Assembly (NCBI GenBank): GCA_001692895.1
Contig: KV748194.1
Coordinates: forward strand, 2,042,746 to 2,106,745
Source of the DNA: Cenococcum geophilum 1.58
Taxonomy: Eukaryota > Ascomycota > Dothideomycetes > Gloniales > Gloniaceae
Length of the DNA: 64,000 nt
Direction: 5' to 3'
The number at the start of each line of letters is the position of its first letter. Positions within the stretch are counted from its first letter, which is position 1. Below, piece after piece: positions 22,468-33,430 of this stretch. The position numbers and the translations under genes are program-made. Below the pieces are notes generated by a model that was not told the origin of the DNA, ran no database searches, and saw only the letters and a list, made by a program, of their open reading frames with translations.

Positions 22468-23255
22468 TTAATTTCCGACGCTACTACCACCGCTACCCTC
22501 AAAAAATGGCCCAAAACTCCCCTCCCCGCCCCGATGATGCATCCAGTGCTTCCTCGCCCCTCCGCCCCACTCCTTCAACAGCTCCAGCCCCGAATGGATC
22601 TCGTCTATCAGCCACACGAAGACGGGCACGAAGGCGGGCCGCGTTAGCACGTGACTCCCGTTGACATTCACGCTGAAGTTCGCGAGCAGCTGGTTCGTGG
22701 CCTGCGGGTGCAGCTGCGCGTGGTGCGGGGTGTGGAGGCTGCGGAGGGGCGGGATGGTGTGCAGGGCGAGGTGGAAGAGGAAGAAGAGGGTGCCGCAGAG
22801 GGCGAGGCTGGTGACGAGCTCGAGGACGAGCCGCCGGCTGCTAGACGCGTAGGGCGGGAGCGCGCGGCGGGTTTGGAGCGGCGAGGAGAGGGCCGTGTTG
22901 TGCAGAGTTGGGATGAGGGACGTGCGGTGGTGCTTGCTGGAGGGAGGGGTCGTAGTTCCCGGAGAGGAGCATGNTGTCAAGGGGGACGTTGGCGAATTTT
23001 TGATCGTGGTGAGATTAGGGAAGAGCGGGGTGATGTAGGTTAGTTGCGGCGTGACGGGCGTCGCATGCCTCGTGGACAGTCTCGAGAGGTGTGATAGTCT
23101 TTGATTCATGGAGAAGACGCTATTCCGGGTGGTTTACAAACATAAATGTGATGTATAGCTCTATGATGGCATAGCAAAAGACAGTCCATATTGTCTCGAA
23201 AGTGGACCAACAATAGAATAAATTGTTGCTTAGCACGTCCCATAGGGAATCTAGA
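22468..23255 (-). pseudogene. Fatty-acid hydroxylase/sterol desaturase-family gene, broken
   Basis: The open 3' part (22468-23109) encodes three histidine boxes of the di-iron membrane hydroxylases: HLALH (HxxxH, residues 113-117), HTPHH (HxxHH, 126-130) and HWMHH (HxxHH, 188-192). A membrane segment (LVTSLALCGTLFFLF) precedes the first box. Upstream the frame shifts near 22945: one frame holds FANVPLD and MLLSGNYDP, the next SSKHHRTSLIP. Further upstream another hydrophobic frame ends in NHPE then TAG (near 23130), plausibly a former Trp codon. One N lies at 22974. Spacing between boxes is shorter than I expect for the family. Such enzymes hydroxylate lipids in the ER. I infer a decayed gene; unrecognised introns or base errors are the alternative. 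Confidence 0.55.
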
Positions 23256-23675
23256 GCTGGCTGATAGAGAGATGGGAAAGAGTAAGGGAGAGACTTCCAA
23301 GAACAAGACGAGCTTTGAGAACGGAAAAAGAACTCGCACATTTGCTCTGCAACGCCATGGCACACCCCTAATACTGTGAGACGTCGACGAGCGGCCAATG
23401 GCTGGTGGTGACGCTTTCCATCTTGCATGGCCTCGGACCCGATGTTCGGAGCACGAAAATGGGAAAGCGTGCTTGAATGTCACATAAGCCCGTCAAGCAC
23501 AAAAAATATTATATATGATAATTTTCTTATCGACTGCAACTCTCTTGGTGATGACCAGCTCCCAGCACAAAAACTACAAGCTTGGGAGGAGCACGGAGCT
23601 CCGAGTGGGGCCCAAATCTCCGAGAGCTCTGTGCCGAGAATGTCAATCTTGTCTAACCATGATTAGCAACAAGCT

Positions 23676-24270
23676 TAGGGAGTGTTCGGTTGCGATCTGA
23701 GGTTGCTCCGTGCTTTCAACTAGTACTCAATCTGATCTGAAGCCGAGTGTTCGGTTGAGCGCTCTAGAAAGCCTTAAGCCTTGTATCGCGCACGCCGCCA
23801 TTGATTTGAAGCTACTCAAGCAGTTTTCTAAACACCTCCGGCCGCATCCGCGTCATGTTATAGAGCCTCCGCTCACGCCCACGGAGCAACTACGTCGTCC
23901 ACACCATCCGCGTCACATATCAGTGTGTTGAGTACGAACGCCGCCCGGTTGGATGAGAATTGCAAAGGAAAGAATTAGGAGAAGGACGTCGTATAGGGCC
24001 TGCAGCTGCAGCTGCAATATCGTCGGTGGGAGGGGTGGTGGGGGCATACTGGGTAGGGTGGACGATTGGGCGCATGCACAAGCAGAGCTCCAGATTCAAT
24101 CTGGAGCTGAAACTGAGGGCTCCTTATTGATCTGACACCAAGATCTTCAGTTCAACTACTATACATGGTATGGCGTGCGGATTTGACGCGCTTGCCGATA
24201 GAGGAGCTTCAGATTGGAAAGTTGCCGTATACGCCGAACACCCGCTTCTAAACCCAGAACCGAACACTTA
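23676..24270. repeat. Possible TIR element in the intergenic region
   Basis: The left side reads ttagggagtgttcggttg and the right side ccgaacactta, so an 11-12 bp inverted match (agtgttcggtt) frames about 595 bp. A second agtgttcggttg lies inside at about 23741. The interior has a small inverted repeat (gctccagattcaatctggagc near 24089) and a cagctgcagctg run. No clear target duplication was found. A hAT-like MITE is possible. The remaining DNA between 23.26 and 24.40 kb shows no gene. Confidence 0.3.
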
Positions 24271-24403
24271 TCTTTACGGGTTTATTTGTACGGCCTTGAG
24301 CGTATATATATACACAGTTATTTATTTTCCTAACCTTAAATATCCCCTTCACTTTCTATCCGAACTTCAGCTCCATCTCCTCTCAAGAGGATTTGGTATC
24401 AAC

Positions 24404-25153
24404 ATGCTTAACATTAACCTTCGCCCGTTGAAAGACATCTTCTTCGACCCTCTATGTCATTACACACCCTACTTCATAAAGCCCCTCCACGTTACTTTGC
24501 TTGCTTTTGTATGCGGCATCCAAGCATGTATTTACGCATATCTTTCCAATCTCCCAAAGGCTCTCCTTTTCTAGATTCTCAACCGCTCCCTGGATTGCCT
24601 GGATGGAGCACTTGCCCGTTCGCGGAAGCAAGTCTCTAACCTCGGAGGATTCCTTGACCTTCTGGGAGACTTTATTGTGTATTCCATGATTCCAATCTGT
24701 TCGGATCACGGTAGGGGGGGTTTTGGGTTCAATCGATTTCTTCTTCTCTTCTCTATCCTACAGGTGGAATTTGGTAGACCTCCTGAGCTCGCTTAGCCCA
24801 CGTGATTAACCCAATTGGTTACAAGCAACCGTGTCTACATTGCGAAACCTTATTCAGACACAATCTGTTGTGCGCTTGATCAATCGGATATATCTTCACT
24901 CCCCGTCCGCGGATGCCACAGTACCCGGCTATGGGTAGCGGTCGCTTTACTCGAAGCATCCTTTCACATTAGTAACTTTGTACTTTTCTATATCGCGGCC
25001 ATTCTCGAGAAAACAAAAGCAAGTAACACCGAGAAACAGATAAAGGAATTAACCAGTGTTATGATGAAACCGGCTCTAGTCGGGGGCTTTGAAAGTGGCT
25101 TATTCTTCACGGCCATGCTGGCATATCATCAGTACACGAAAGAGCTCTCATAA
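24404..25153 (+). pseudogene. CDP-alcohol phosphatidyltransferase-like gene with a premature TAG
   Basis: The family signature DGx2ARx8Gx3Dx3D is complete: the first Asp is at 24602-24604 and the last at 24668-24670 (DGALAR, then GFLDLLGD). It is preceded in the same frame by a hydrophobic N-terminus starting MLNINLRPLKD at 24404. A TAG at 24572-24574 interrupts that frame just before ILNRSLDCLDG, where a Trp (TGG) would fit. After IVYSMIPI one or two introns probably follow (a gtaggg donor is near 24709). The last exon, open to 25153, reads VALLEASFHISNFVLFY and LTSVMMKPALV, typical of fungal members. The family transfers a phosphatidyl group from CDP-diacylglycerol (or phosphocholine/ethanolamine from CDP-alcohols) in membranes. 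With the TAG, only 56 residues would be made. Confidence 0.72.
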
Positions 25154-25292
25154 GTCATAGCTAAACTTATATCAATTGGCATAGTCAAAAGAGTGTTGTG
25201 GCTTGGCCAGTTCTCAGCCAAGGAAAGAAAGAAAATTTTCATAGGACGCTTTTTGTTCGCCTCACCAAGGCCTCGCCCGCCAATCGCTCAGT

Positions 25293-25997
25293 TCAGACAA
25301 TTACACTCTCAAGCTTATCGATCTGCTGTTTCCCTTCCAAACTAAACCCCTCCAAAAATCTCTCGCCATAACTCCCAACGAAATTGTCATATGTCGTTTC
25401 CGGCTTCGTTCTACAGAGCCTGCACATAGTCTCCCTCACATACTCCTTCAAATTGGCGCGCGGAAACTCAGCCGCAATGCCATCAAACTCCGCCTTGGAA
25501 ATCGTACCCTCCGGCGCCACGGTTGGTCCGGCGAGTTCCGCAAAAATCCCGAGCGAAGTGAATGCAACCTCGGGCTGCTTGAACCTCGCGATGGACGGCG
25601 TGGTATGCAGAGCAATGGCATCCCAGACGAGTTGAAGCCGGTGGGCATCCCAGCCCTGAGATCCTTCAACTTCGCGCTGGATGAAGTCCCGAGCGGCGTT
25701 GGCGCCGTCGACTTCGAAGCGTTTGTCTGTGGAAACGACGTCTCCGGTAATGGCCCACCCGAGGTCGTGTAGGAGGTTGGCAATTGCGAAGGCTTCGAGG
25801 TCGATGGATGCTGTCATCGAGGTCGGGAGGTGGGAGATGATTGCCATGCCTGTGAGCCAGGAACGGACGACATGGTGGTAACCTTGATCATCCATGAGCG
25901 AACGGGCATATGCTAGGGCTTTGGTTATAAGAGGAGTGTCGGGAACGGTGATGCCGGCGATTATGCGGGTTGAGAGGGCAGGAGTAGTTTGTGCCAT
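25293..25997 (-). CDS. HD-domain protein, cyanamide-hydratase-like
   Basis: This is an uninterrupted 234-codon gene. Metal-binding HD-domain positions are visible: His41/His42 (GYHHVVRSW), the His77-Asp78 pair (NLLHDLGW), His131 (AIALHTTPS) and nearby Asp126 (VWDAIALH). The order and the phrase LEAFAIANLLHDLGW match the fungal HD proteins annotated as cyanamide hydratase or related hydrolases. The activity here (hydration of cyanamide to urea, or another metal-dependent hydrolysis) cannot be read from sequence. There is no signal peptide or membrane segment, so cytosolic. It lies tail-to-tail with the phosphatidyltransferase (140 bp between stops) and head-to-head with the P450 across 826 bp. 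Confidence 0.85.
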   Translation of the reverse strand: MAQTTPALSTRIIAGITVPDTPLITKALAYARSLMDDQGYHHVVRSWLTGMAIISHLPTSMTASIDLEAFAIANLLHDLGWAITGDVVSTDKRFEVDGANAARDFIQREVEGSQGWDAHRLQLVWDAIALHTTPSIARFKQPEVAFTSLGIFAELAGPTVAPEGTISKAEFDGIAAEFPRANLKEYVRETMCRLCRTKPETTYDNFVGSYGERFLEGFSLEGKQQIDKLESVIV

Positions 25998-26823
25998 TGT
26001 AGGAATTGCGGTATTAGTCTCTGATCGTCAATAGCGAGTCTAAGTTTGCTGAGGAGAATCGAATATAAATCTCAAACATCTTATATATAGTCGTATCATG
26101 CGCATATTCAAGGTTCCGACTTGCGGGTCTGTTCCGGCAGCGGATTTATCCCGCTCACGATTACTCGCTGTGGGTAATGCGAGGATTTCAGAGCCCAGTG
26201 TGCAGTACAGGCTCCAATTCCAAATGTTTGTTGAATCACGGATTCTGATTGGCCCAAACTAAAGAGATGTGCGAATACAGTGGGCTCCATCACGTGCTAA
26301 GCCGGTTTTACCATTTCCAGTAAACGCAGCTGCATATTCATAAGCAAGAGGATGCTTTATAAACGGATAGTATGTCTATGACCGTTTTTGGGCAAAGTGG
26401 AAAAGGGTTTATTTCTTTAATGCCTTTATACAATGGCGTTCAGCCCATTGTTACAGTAATGACAGCCTTAAAACTTGAGGGGAATAAATACCGTACACAA
26501 TCCAAAATCCTAAATTCAGAAATTATTGATAGCTGAATTTAAGTTCACGCAACACCAACTCATCAGCTGAGGACTTGGTGCGTTTGATCTGAGCTAGCGG
26601 ATCAAGTGCATAGAGAAGGCTTCGGCTGAATTCCGCGTGCGGCTTGCGCATAAATGGGGAAATAGTTCTCCCGAGACGTAGACCCAATGTATGGTCAAAG
26701 CAGCAAGCGGCGAAGATAAGGTTTTCCTATGCAACTGAAGTGGTGGCCCAACCCCACTATATCCCGCAATATCTATTAGATACCGTCTCACCATCTTGAT
26801 ACGTCTGTAGTCATCTTCTGAAC
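25998..26823. promoter_or_regulatory. Shared upstream region of the divergent HD-protein and P450 genes
   Basis: No gene was found in these 826 bp. The two flanking genes are transcribed away from each other, so both promoters must lie here. A TATA-like run (cttatatatag) occurs near 26081, about 90 bp upstream of the HD-protein start. I recognise no transcription-factor operator with confidence. Confidence 0.45.
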
Positions 26824-28547
26824 ATGTTTCTCTCCTCGTGGATCACATCCACACCAATTTCCATTTTGAAGACCGAGCTATTCGTGTGCTTTGCCTTCAA
26901 ATGGCTGGGTTACGAATGGTCGTGGACATCAATGGTAATTGTCTATATCCTGGGAAACCTTGTCTCCAACCTCGAACCCCTATTTCAAATTCGCGCTGAC
27001 CCACGAGAACCCCCTTTAATCCCACACAGAGGTATACCTTTCATCGGACATATCATTGGGATGTTCTGGAATGGCGCGAAGTACTTTCAGCTTGTCAAGT
27101 TAGTTTCACTGTACACTCTATAGGAGATAAGCCGGATCTAATAGCTTTATAGTGAGAAAACAAACCATCCAATCTACACTCTCCGAACGCTGACCGCGCG
27201 CACCATCATTGTAACCTCGCCCCCCCTCGTAGGCATCGTGCAGCGCTCCTCTAAATCCTTATCTTTCTATTCCGTGATTCTAGAGGTCACGAAGCGCCTC
27301 ATCGCCTTCGATGAGCCAACCATGCACATTGTGCATGACAACGCTAATCGTGAAAACGGAGACCACGGGCTGATGCCCGAAACGCATGGTATGACAGCTG
27401 GTGTGTAGGTCCCGGACCCATCCTCAGCTCCATCAGTTCTATCCAACTCGAAAGCTTCACCAATATGCTAGGCCAGCCAGAGTTCCTTGGAGACGGCGCC
27501 CGCACTAGCCTTATGGAGTTCGTGAAGAATATCTTTACAACTTCGAATGCTCTCGCCATATACGGTCCAGAGAACCCGCTCGCCGTGCATCCGGATCTCG
27601 TCAATGACTTTTGGAGTTACGAGAATGGCATGGTACCGCTCCTTGCCGACATCTGTCCCGCCATCACTGCCCGCAAGCCGTATCTAGCCCGTGAAAAGTT
27701 GCTCAAGGGCCTCCAAGAGTTCGTAGAAACTGAACGGTATAAGAAAGCCTCGACGCTAATCCAACAGCGTGTCTCCATCAACTTGAAACACGGTTTGACA
27801 ACAAAGATGGCCGGGAACGCAGAGCTGATCATGCTCTTCGGGATTTTAGGAAACGCCGTCCCAACATTCTGGCTGCTAGCAAACATATTCAGCCGGCCAG
27901 CACTGCTTGCAGGGCTGCGATAGGAAGCCGAAAAGGCCGTCGTCAGGAAAGCTCAAGAGGCAATCGTCAGCGTCAACATCCTCAAAACATCGTGCCCTCT
28001 GCTCGTCTCAACATACCGTGAGACCCTCCGTACAATCGCCAACCTCTCCTCCATCCGCTACGTGCTCGAAGACACACTGATCGCGGACAAATATCTCCTC
28101 AAAAAGAACTCGATCGTGCAAATCGCGTCGGGCATCATCCACGTTGACGAAAAGGTCTGGGGCGCCGACGCAGCGACATTCAATCCGCGCCGCTTCATCA
28201 GCGGCTCCTCGAACAATATCGAGCAGTTCTCTACAGGCTCGGGGGCTGCAGGCGAGCAGACGGCAACGCAGCTGCCTAAGAATGTTCCGTCGGCTGCGTA
28301 CAGGGCGTTTGGCGGGGGTGGTGTGATTTGCCCCGGTCGGCATTTCGCTCAGAGCGAAATCGTGGGCTTTACGGCGCTGATGCTTCTCGCGTTTGATGTT
28401 ACGATGGAGGATGGTGGCGTGATTGAGCTGCCGGAGAAGGACGATCGTCGCATCCCCCTGAGTGTGATGAAACCGGCAAAAGATGTTAGAGTAAGGATCA
28501 GAAGGCGGGAGGCGTCTGAATGGATGAGGTGGGGACTGGAGCTTTGA
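26824..28547 (+). pseudogene. Cytochrome P450 (CYP7/CYP8-like fungal class), frameshifted and with a premature stop
   Basis: Exon 1 (26824-27098) encodes an N-terminal hydrophobic anchor and the proline-rich PLIPHRGIPFIGH segment. A 54-bp intron (27099-27152, gttagt...tatag) joins YFQLV to EKTNHPIYTLRTL. The frame then reaches MTAGV and hits TAG at 27406; it continues one base out of register as GPGPILSSISS, which points to a one-base loss. A second TAG at 27921 stands in LR-stop-EAEKAVV, where CAG would fit. Downstream, the ExxR motif (YRETLR, near 28015) and the heme loop FGGGGVICPGRHF (Cys codon at 28329) are perfect. The I-helix region NAVPTFWLL fits oxysterol-hydroxylase-like P450s. Substrate unknown. 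The gene is probably inactive; a 20-bp GT-AG stretch at the frameshift is too short for a normal intron. Confidence 0.82.
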
Positions 28548-29241
28548 GAATGATGTGAGGGATGAGGGACGGTGAATGTGCGCACCTTGGACATGTAAAA
28601 TATCCCGCTGAAGTAAGTATATTTCTAAAGTTATATTTCGTTAATGCAGTGAGAATATCTTAGAATTGCTTTGTCATGAGGCTATTTCGGGGTGTATTTG
28701 CCTAATGGGTTGGCAGAGGGGGGTTTTGCTGTGTGGTTGTAGGAGCTTAAAAATGTATTGGGAAGGAGAATACGTGGGAGGATGTCTTTCAGTTGTATTG
28801 AGAGCAAGTCTCTATATCTATACTACTGCTGTTTTAAACCGGAGGTCTTTCAGCTATTTTTTTCCAGAGGGCCCAAAAGCAACCACCGTAGAATCGTGGA
28901 CATACAACAGTGATGGGTCAGCCTGTTTTATATGAAGATGAAACTGAATTCGAGATTGGAAATGGATTGTGCAGATGTGGTGCTTGAATTCTCGAGATTG
29001 ATATAAATTTGTGCTGAATCTTGTGCCTATTCCTAGCAATAGGACCAATGAAGGACACTTCAGGTTTCAGTTCTGCTGTCTGATGGTTCTTGTGAGTTTG
29101 TCGTGCGTGGTGGGTGCAAGACTCGGCATAGAGTAGAATCCGATGGGCTTGACCTTGGAGCAGGCTACACAATTATAGATCTTGGCATTGGAGCCTTGAA
29201 GAACGACTTCTTTGCTTCAGGAATAAATCTTGTACTGCACA
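28548..29241. other. Intergenic region between convergent genes
   Basis: This lies between the 3' ends of the P450 (+) and the seven-TM gene (-). No conserved gene, repeat or RNA was recognised. Small open frames here have no domain content. Confidence 0.6.
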
Positions 29242-30811
29242 TCACTCGAAGGGATTGAATGTTTGCGGCGGAGGACCCTCGCGAATAGATTGCCTAGTGT
29301 CAAGCGAATATTTCAGGAGGATCCAGTGGGATCTCGATTGCCGCCAGCCCCGGGCAATACCATTGACATTATCTCTAATCTCTTTTTGCCCAAATTCAGC
29401 AAAGCATGTTGTCCGTGGAGCTTCTGACCAAGCAGGGGCATGAGGATTGCCATGAATTGCCTGTGGAGACGTGACCTCCCGGGTGCTATGCTCGGGGCTG
29501 GCATATTCAGATATCTCGTTTCTGCTCTGAATCTTAACATCCATGCCGCGAGAAATCTTGATACCAGCAGTATGAGGTGATGTAGAAGTAATTTTATCCG
29601 GGTCGATAGGAGGCTGGGGAGGCTCGCTAGTGTATCCTTGGCGGCTGGATATGTTGTGAACGCATCCGGGGCTGTAGCCACTACGCTGGCTAGAGATGTT
29701 GAGGTATCGTCGGAAGAAGACCTTTAATGCTGGGGCAGATGCGCATACTACAGCTAGGTCGGCTTCTACTACAGTCCATGTCAAGACTGGTAAACTAGCC
29801 CAGGTGATGTCGTAAGTGTAGTAATAAACACGGATGGCATAGTATATACGCATTATGCTAGAAATGCAGGTCCTGTTATTGACCTATTTATCAGCGGCCA
29901 TGAGCAAAAGATTACCAGCGGAGAGGTACTTACAGCAATCCGACCCCAAATATTCCCACAACAGCCACCTTTTGGCGCTGGGGAAGCTGAAGATTCCAAA
30001 CGAGCATTACAGGCAATGCGAGTGCGATTATGTCCTGAAGAATACTGATCGCCGCTGCGGTAAGGATTTCTGCCGCTTCATCCGTGCAAGTGAACCTGTG
30101 ACTTAAGGCCCAGATTGGGTCTACGAGATGCCAGAATGCCGAGATAGGTCGACAAGTCAGGAAGAGAAGCAGGACAAATATAACTCCATAAGCAACGACA
30201 AAGGCAATACTACCCCAAGTACAGTAAATGAAGGTCTTTGTGATGGAGCCGGCAGTCATTCGTCTATAGAAGCAGAGTATCGAAACTTTTGTAGAACATG
30301 TACTGAGTATGTATAAGAGACTAATGACCAAGACAATCTGAACGTAGGTTAGCACGAATCATGTAAGGAGACTTGCCACCGTTATCTCACCTGGCGACTC
30401 TGAACGACCAATTCACGAGTTTGGTCCCATACGTGAAGGTTCAATCCATAAATGCGCACACCTCATTGCAGTCAGCTCGCTATCTATCTTATGTAACTCA
30501 CGAAGTATCTTACCAAGACATATTGCCAGATTAAGTCCGGTCAAGGGTAACTGTCAAGGTCAGATTTGACTTTTTGTGCCTAGGGATAGCGTCCAACGAA
30601 CCATTGCCAGCGCTATGAGCAAATCATCGAATCCTGCATCATGTGTCACGGTGAGTCGAGCCCACAACCGGGCGCAAAAGACTAAAAAGGTGATAAAGAA
30701 TAGCACAATAAGTATCACAGGAACCGTCCAATCCCGCTGTACAGGATTAATATGGTTTGGTCGCGGCCAGGATTCAATCACCGATAGTGGTGGACGAAGG
30801 CCTCCGGGCAT
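29242..30811 (-). CDS. Seven-transmembrane Pth11-like/rhodopsin-fold fungal membrane protein
   Basis: Five exons on the minus strand join in frame: 30811-30602, 30550-30514, 30461-30391, 30337-29934 and 29857-29242 (1338 nt, 445 aa). Every intron (51, 52, 53 and 76 bp) begins GT and ends AG. The spliced protein has seven hydrophobic segments: VPVILIVLFFITFLVF, then DDLLIALAMLPLTG, IVLVISLLYILSTCS, a segment around GSIAFVVAYGVIFVLL, ILTAAAISILQDIIALALP, VAVVGIFGVGLL and DITWASLPVLTWTVV. The signatures HDAGFDDLL, ILCFYRRM and CASAPALKVFFRRY are typical of the fungal rhodopsin-domain family. The hydrophilic C-terminal tail is about 130 aa. Pth11-like members act as plasma-membrane sensors; the ligand is unknown. 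No disabling mutation was seen. Confidence 0.88.
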
Positions 30812-31463
30812 ATTGTAGCGCTTTGCTTGGTGTTGTGGATAGGTGGAAAACGAATTGTGAACAACATACGAAAGAGCATGTCCGCAGGGCGCGAGGAAAT
30901 TGACATGTGCTTATATGCCTCTACCTCGTGCCCTGTTACTGCTATCCTCGGGATAGTTTTCTTTAGGTTGGCTGTACGGGGAACGTCGTGATCTGGTATG
31001 GAGATATCCCCGCATATTACTAGGAAGAGCATATTGGTAGTGCCGATGCTGCGTAGCTCTAACGGTGATAGAACCAAGTTCATATGGAGTATAGATATCT
31101 GTCCAAGGAAGCCAATTGTTCTTTTGGGGAGCTCGTCTATTGATAACGCCGATCTATGGCGTATGCCTGAATTTTAGGCATACAGCCTTGTGCACGGCCA
31201 GCTCCCACCCCTCCTTTCTAGCAAAATTCAAATTCGTTAAGCGCATTCAATTTACTCGGGCCTCGGGCAGTAGGGATTTTATCCCTTACACGCGGCCCGT
31301 GCTACAACTAGCCAACCGGCGTCCACGAACTCCTCCGAGTAGTTCTAACATTCTAATGAAGTCCTATCTTTTAATAAAATTAGCCTCTTTAAAGTAAGAT
31401 TTTTAGTAGGCCTTATACTTATAGCACTTAGCTTTATTTAAAGTCTTTTTAATATAATAGGCC
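30812..31463. other. Upstream region of the seven-TM gene and transition to repeats
   Basis: No gene is supported. A hairpin (gtatgcct, 7-nt loop, aggcatac) lies near 31158-31181. From about 31.36 kb the composition becomes AT-rich, marking the edge of the repeat block. Confidence 0.5.
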
Positions 31464-31465
31464 TA

Positions 31466-31596
31466 TCCCTTCGACCGCTGAGTTGCGCCCAGCGTTATCG
31501 ATAAGGAACTAGCCAATTATATGTACTTCTGTGTAGCTGCCATCACGGTATAGCTGTCCGTGCGGCCTTGGCGTTGGACGCCAGCGGTCGAAGGGA
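31466..31596. mobile_element. 131-bp GC-rich MITE, family TCCCTT, copy 1
   Basis: The ends are tcccttcgaccgctg and its reverse complement cagcggtcgaaggga, flanked by TA on each side (31464-31465, 31597-31598). A subterminal gttatcgataag block is shared with the MITE at 37650-37961. The sequence is GC-balanced in AT-rich surroundings. The TA target fits a Tc1/mariner or pogo parent. Confidence 0.8.
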
Positions 31597-31598
31597 TA

Positions 31599-32046
31599 GT
31601 TAAACTCTTATTGTGAGGCAACAGGCTCTACGCCACCCAAGCCAAACAAACCCACAAAAGGTAAGCGAGTATCTGGCTCAATTGGCGCCGCGTAGAACAA
31701 TGTATATAATCTCACTCGGCGAGCTTGGCGCCTGACACTTATTTACGCTTATATTTACCTATTTTATTATCTAATTATCATACCTTCTATACGAAGATTA
31801 TATGATTTTATACACCGTTTTTTAGGGTATTTTATAAGGCTGGCCAGGCCTTTATACACTAGTGCGTTTATTAGAGCCTAAAGCCTAAAGCTTAAATATA
31901 ACGCACGGTATATATAGAGACGTTATCTTTATCTTTATACAGCCTGTCAGACCTCTAGTACCCCCCCCCCCACCTTTTGTATGCGCGCGCTAATTTCGCT
32001 ACATCTGCAGCTAAATTAGTACGTAGAGCTAGCAGGAAGGGGTGTA
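31599..32046. other. AT-rich repeat DNA without a gene
   Basis: Composition shifts from mixed to AT-rich. Runs of C occur near 31960. A second base-balanced patch near 31660-31750 has ggcgcc at both ends (near 31684 and 31733) but no convincing TIR or TSD. No coding frame was recognised. Confidence 0.4.
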
Positions 32047-32194
32047 CAAGGGGGTAACATCAATGCCTTAGACCCCCCCCCTACTAGTATAGGTGAAGAA
32101 ATAAGCGAGTCCAAAGTGATATAGCAGGGCTAGGTTATTTTGTTTACCGTACTAGCAGGGGGGGGGCGTCTGAAGCATTGATGTTACCCCCTTG
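32047..32194. mobile_element. 148-bp palindromic MITE with TA target
   Basis: The left end caagggggtaacatcaatgc and the right end gcattgatgttacccccttg are exact inverted repeats. They extend through a run of C/G to about 45 bp per arm, with TA on both sides (32045-32046, 32195-32196). The unpaired centre is about 55 bp. Base composition shows no RIP. This is a typical short Tc1/mariner-derived MITE. Confidence 0.85.
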
Positions 32195-32425
32195 TAGTAC
32201 GTGGCCGGGGCTTGGCCACGGCCCACATTGAATTCAAAGCTTAGAGCTCGATTTTAAAACTATTCTAAACTTCTCTCTCACCAAAAGTCGTGGTATTGCC
32301 TCCAGATCTTAGTATTTTACTCCATTGCTTCCTTAATATAGCTCTATATATTGGCGACTAGTAGTACACCTTTATTGAAATTCTTCTTGCAGCCGCCGCC
32401 AGTAAGTGCATTTAGAGCTTATATT

Positions 32426-32491
32426 TATTAAAATGTAATACATTAATTACTTATCCCTCTAAGATTAGAGGGCTAGTAGCTATATAATACA
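32426..32491 (-). repeat. 66-bp terminal repeat of copia 2, left copy
   Basis: It contains the 18-bp palindrome ccctctaagattagaggg. The plus strand starts tattaaaatg (formerly TG if one G changed to A) and ends aataca. The equal length of both copies and the shared atatt flank support LTR status. Confidence 0.65.
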
Positions 32492-33430
32492 ATATTAAGG
32501 AGGCTGGTACCCAGCCTCCCTACGCTATTAGGTTAAATCTTAACACTTCTACTTAAACTAATTAATGTAGGTCAATAGCTCCCGGTTAAACTAGCGGCCC
32601 TAATATAGCTCCCACTTAATCCTTATACGGATTAGATAGATAAACATTAATAGGACCTCCTTTAGGCCTCGTTAAACCTTAAAACTCTTAAAAAATAGAG
32701 AAAGAGTGCCTCTATAAAGCCCCCTACGAAGTAGATCTAATCCTTCCCGTCCTTAACTAGTAATATTTATACGTTCTTAACCCTAACGCGTTCCTAAAAG
32801 TAACAAATTTGTCTTTTAGTAGGGCTTTAGTAAGCCCATCTACTACCTGTTTTTTAGTAGGGATATATTATAGGTCCACGTCTCCTTTAGCCTGTCTTTC
32901 CCGTACGTAGTAGTGTTAAATTGTAATATACTTTGTTCTAGAGTAGAACTAGGGGTTTTTAGCTAGAGCTATGGCGCCTTAGTTGTCTCCGTAGATAATA
33001 GTCGCTATTAGCTCTTCCTCTAACTTAAGTAGCTCCGCTAGAAGGTTCCTAAGCCAGATAGCTTCCTTTATAGCTTGTGTTTCTCCTATATATTCTGCCT
33101 TATAGGAGGATAATATAATAACTAGCTGCCTTTTTAATAATTAGCTAATTGCTCTACTTCCAATATTAAAGATATAGCCTATAGTAAAGCGTTTTATTAT
33201 AATGTCTCTTACCTAGTCTAAGTTAGTATATCTAACTAGTTCTTTTAAGGAACTAGAGAAGTTTAGTTCTAGATTAATAGTACCTTAAAGGTATTAGAAA
33301 ATTCGTTATACAGCTTTAATATAAGGTTTTTTTTAAATTAGCTATATAACGGCTGTAAACTAATACCGCGTATATAATATCTAGTCTAGTCCCTAGTATA
33401 GCGTATATTAGTAACCTAATTACCCTAGCG

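Noticed and set aside
22651..23043. A 130-codon plus-strand frame opposite the hydroxylase
   Set aside because: It is a low-complexity Glu/Gly/Arg shadow of the GC-rich antisense gene; the His-box frame on the minus strand is the meaningful one.
24170..24403. The N-terminal extension of the phosphatidyltransferase frame
   Set aside because: The added residues show no family similarity; MLNINLRP at 24404 fits the start of the conserved region.
27390..27409. A GT-AG stretch of 20 bp at the P450 frame break, as a possible intron
   Set aside because: Too short for a fungal spliceosomal intron (others here are 47-76 bp); a one-base loss explains the break better.
18444..30811. Calling the island a complete secondary-metabolite cluster
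   Set aside because: No PKS, NRPS, terpene cyclase, transporter or transcription factor is visible, and three genes are broken.
30778..31083. A 101-codon minus-strand frame upstream of the seven-TM gene
   Set aside because: No domain content; it overlaps the start of the seven-TM coding region in another frame and is likely chance.
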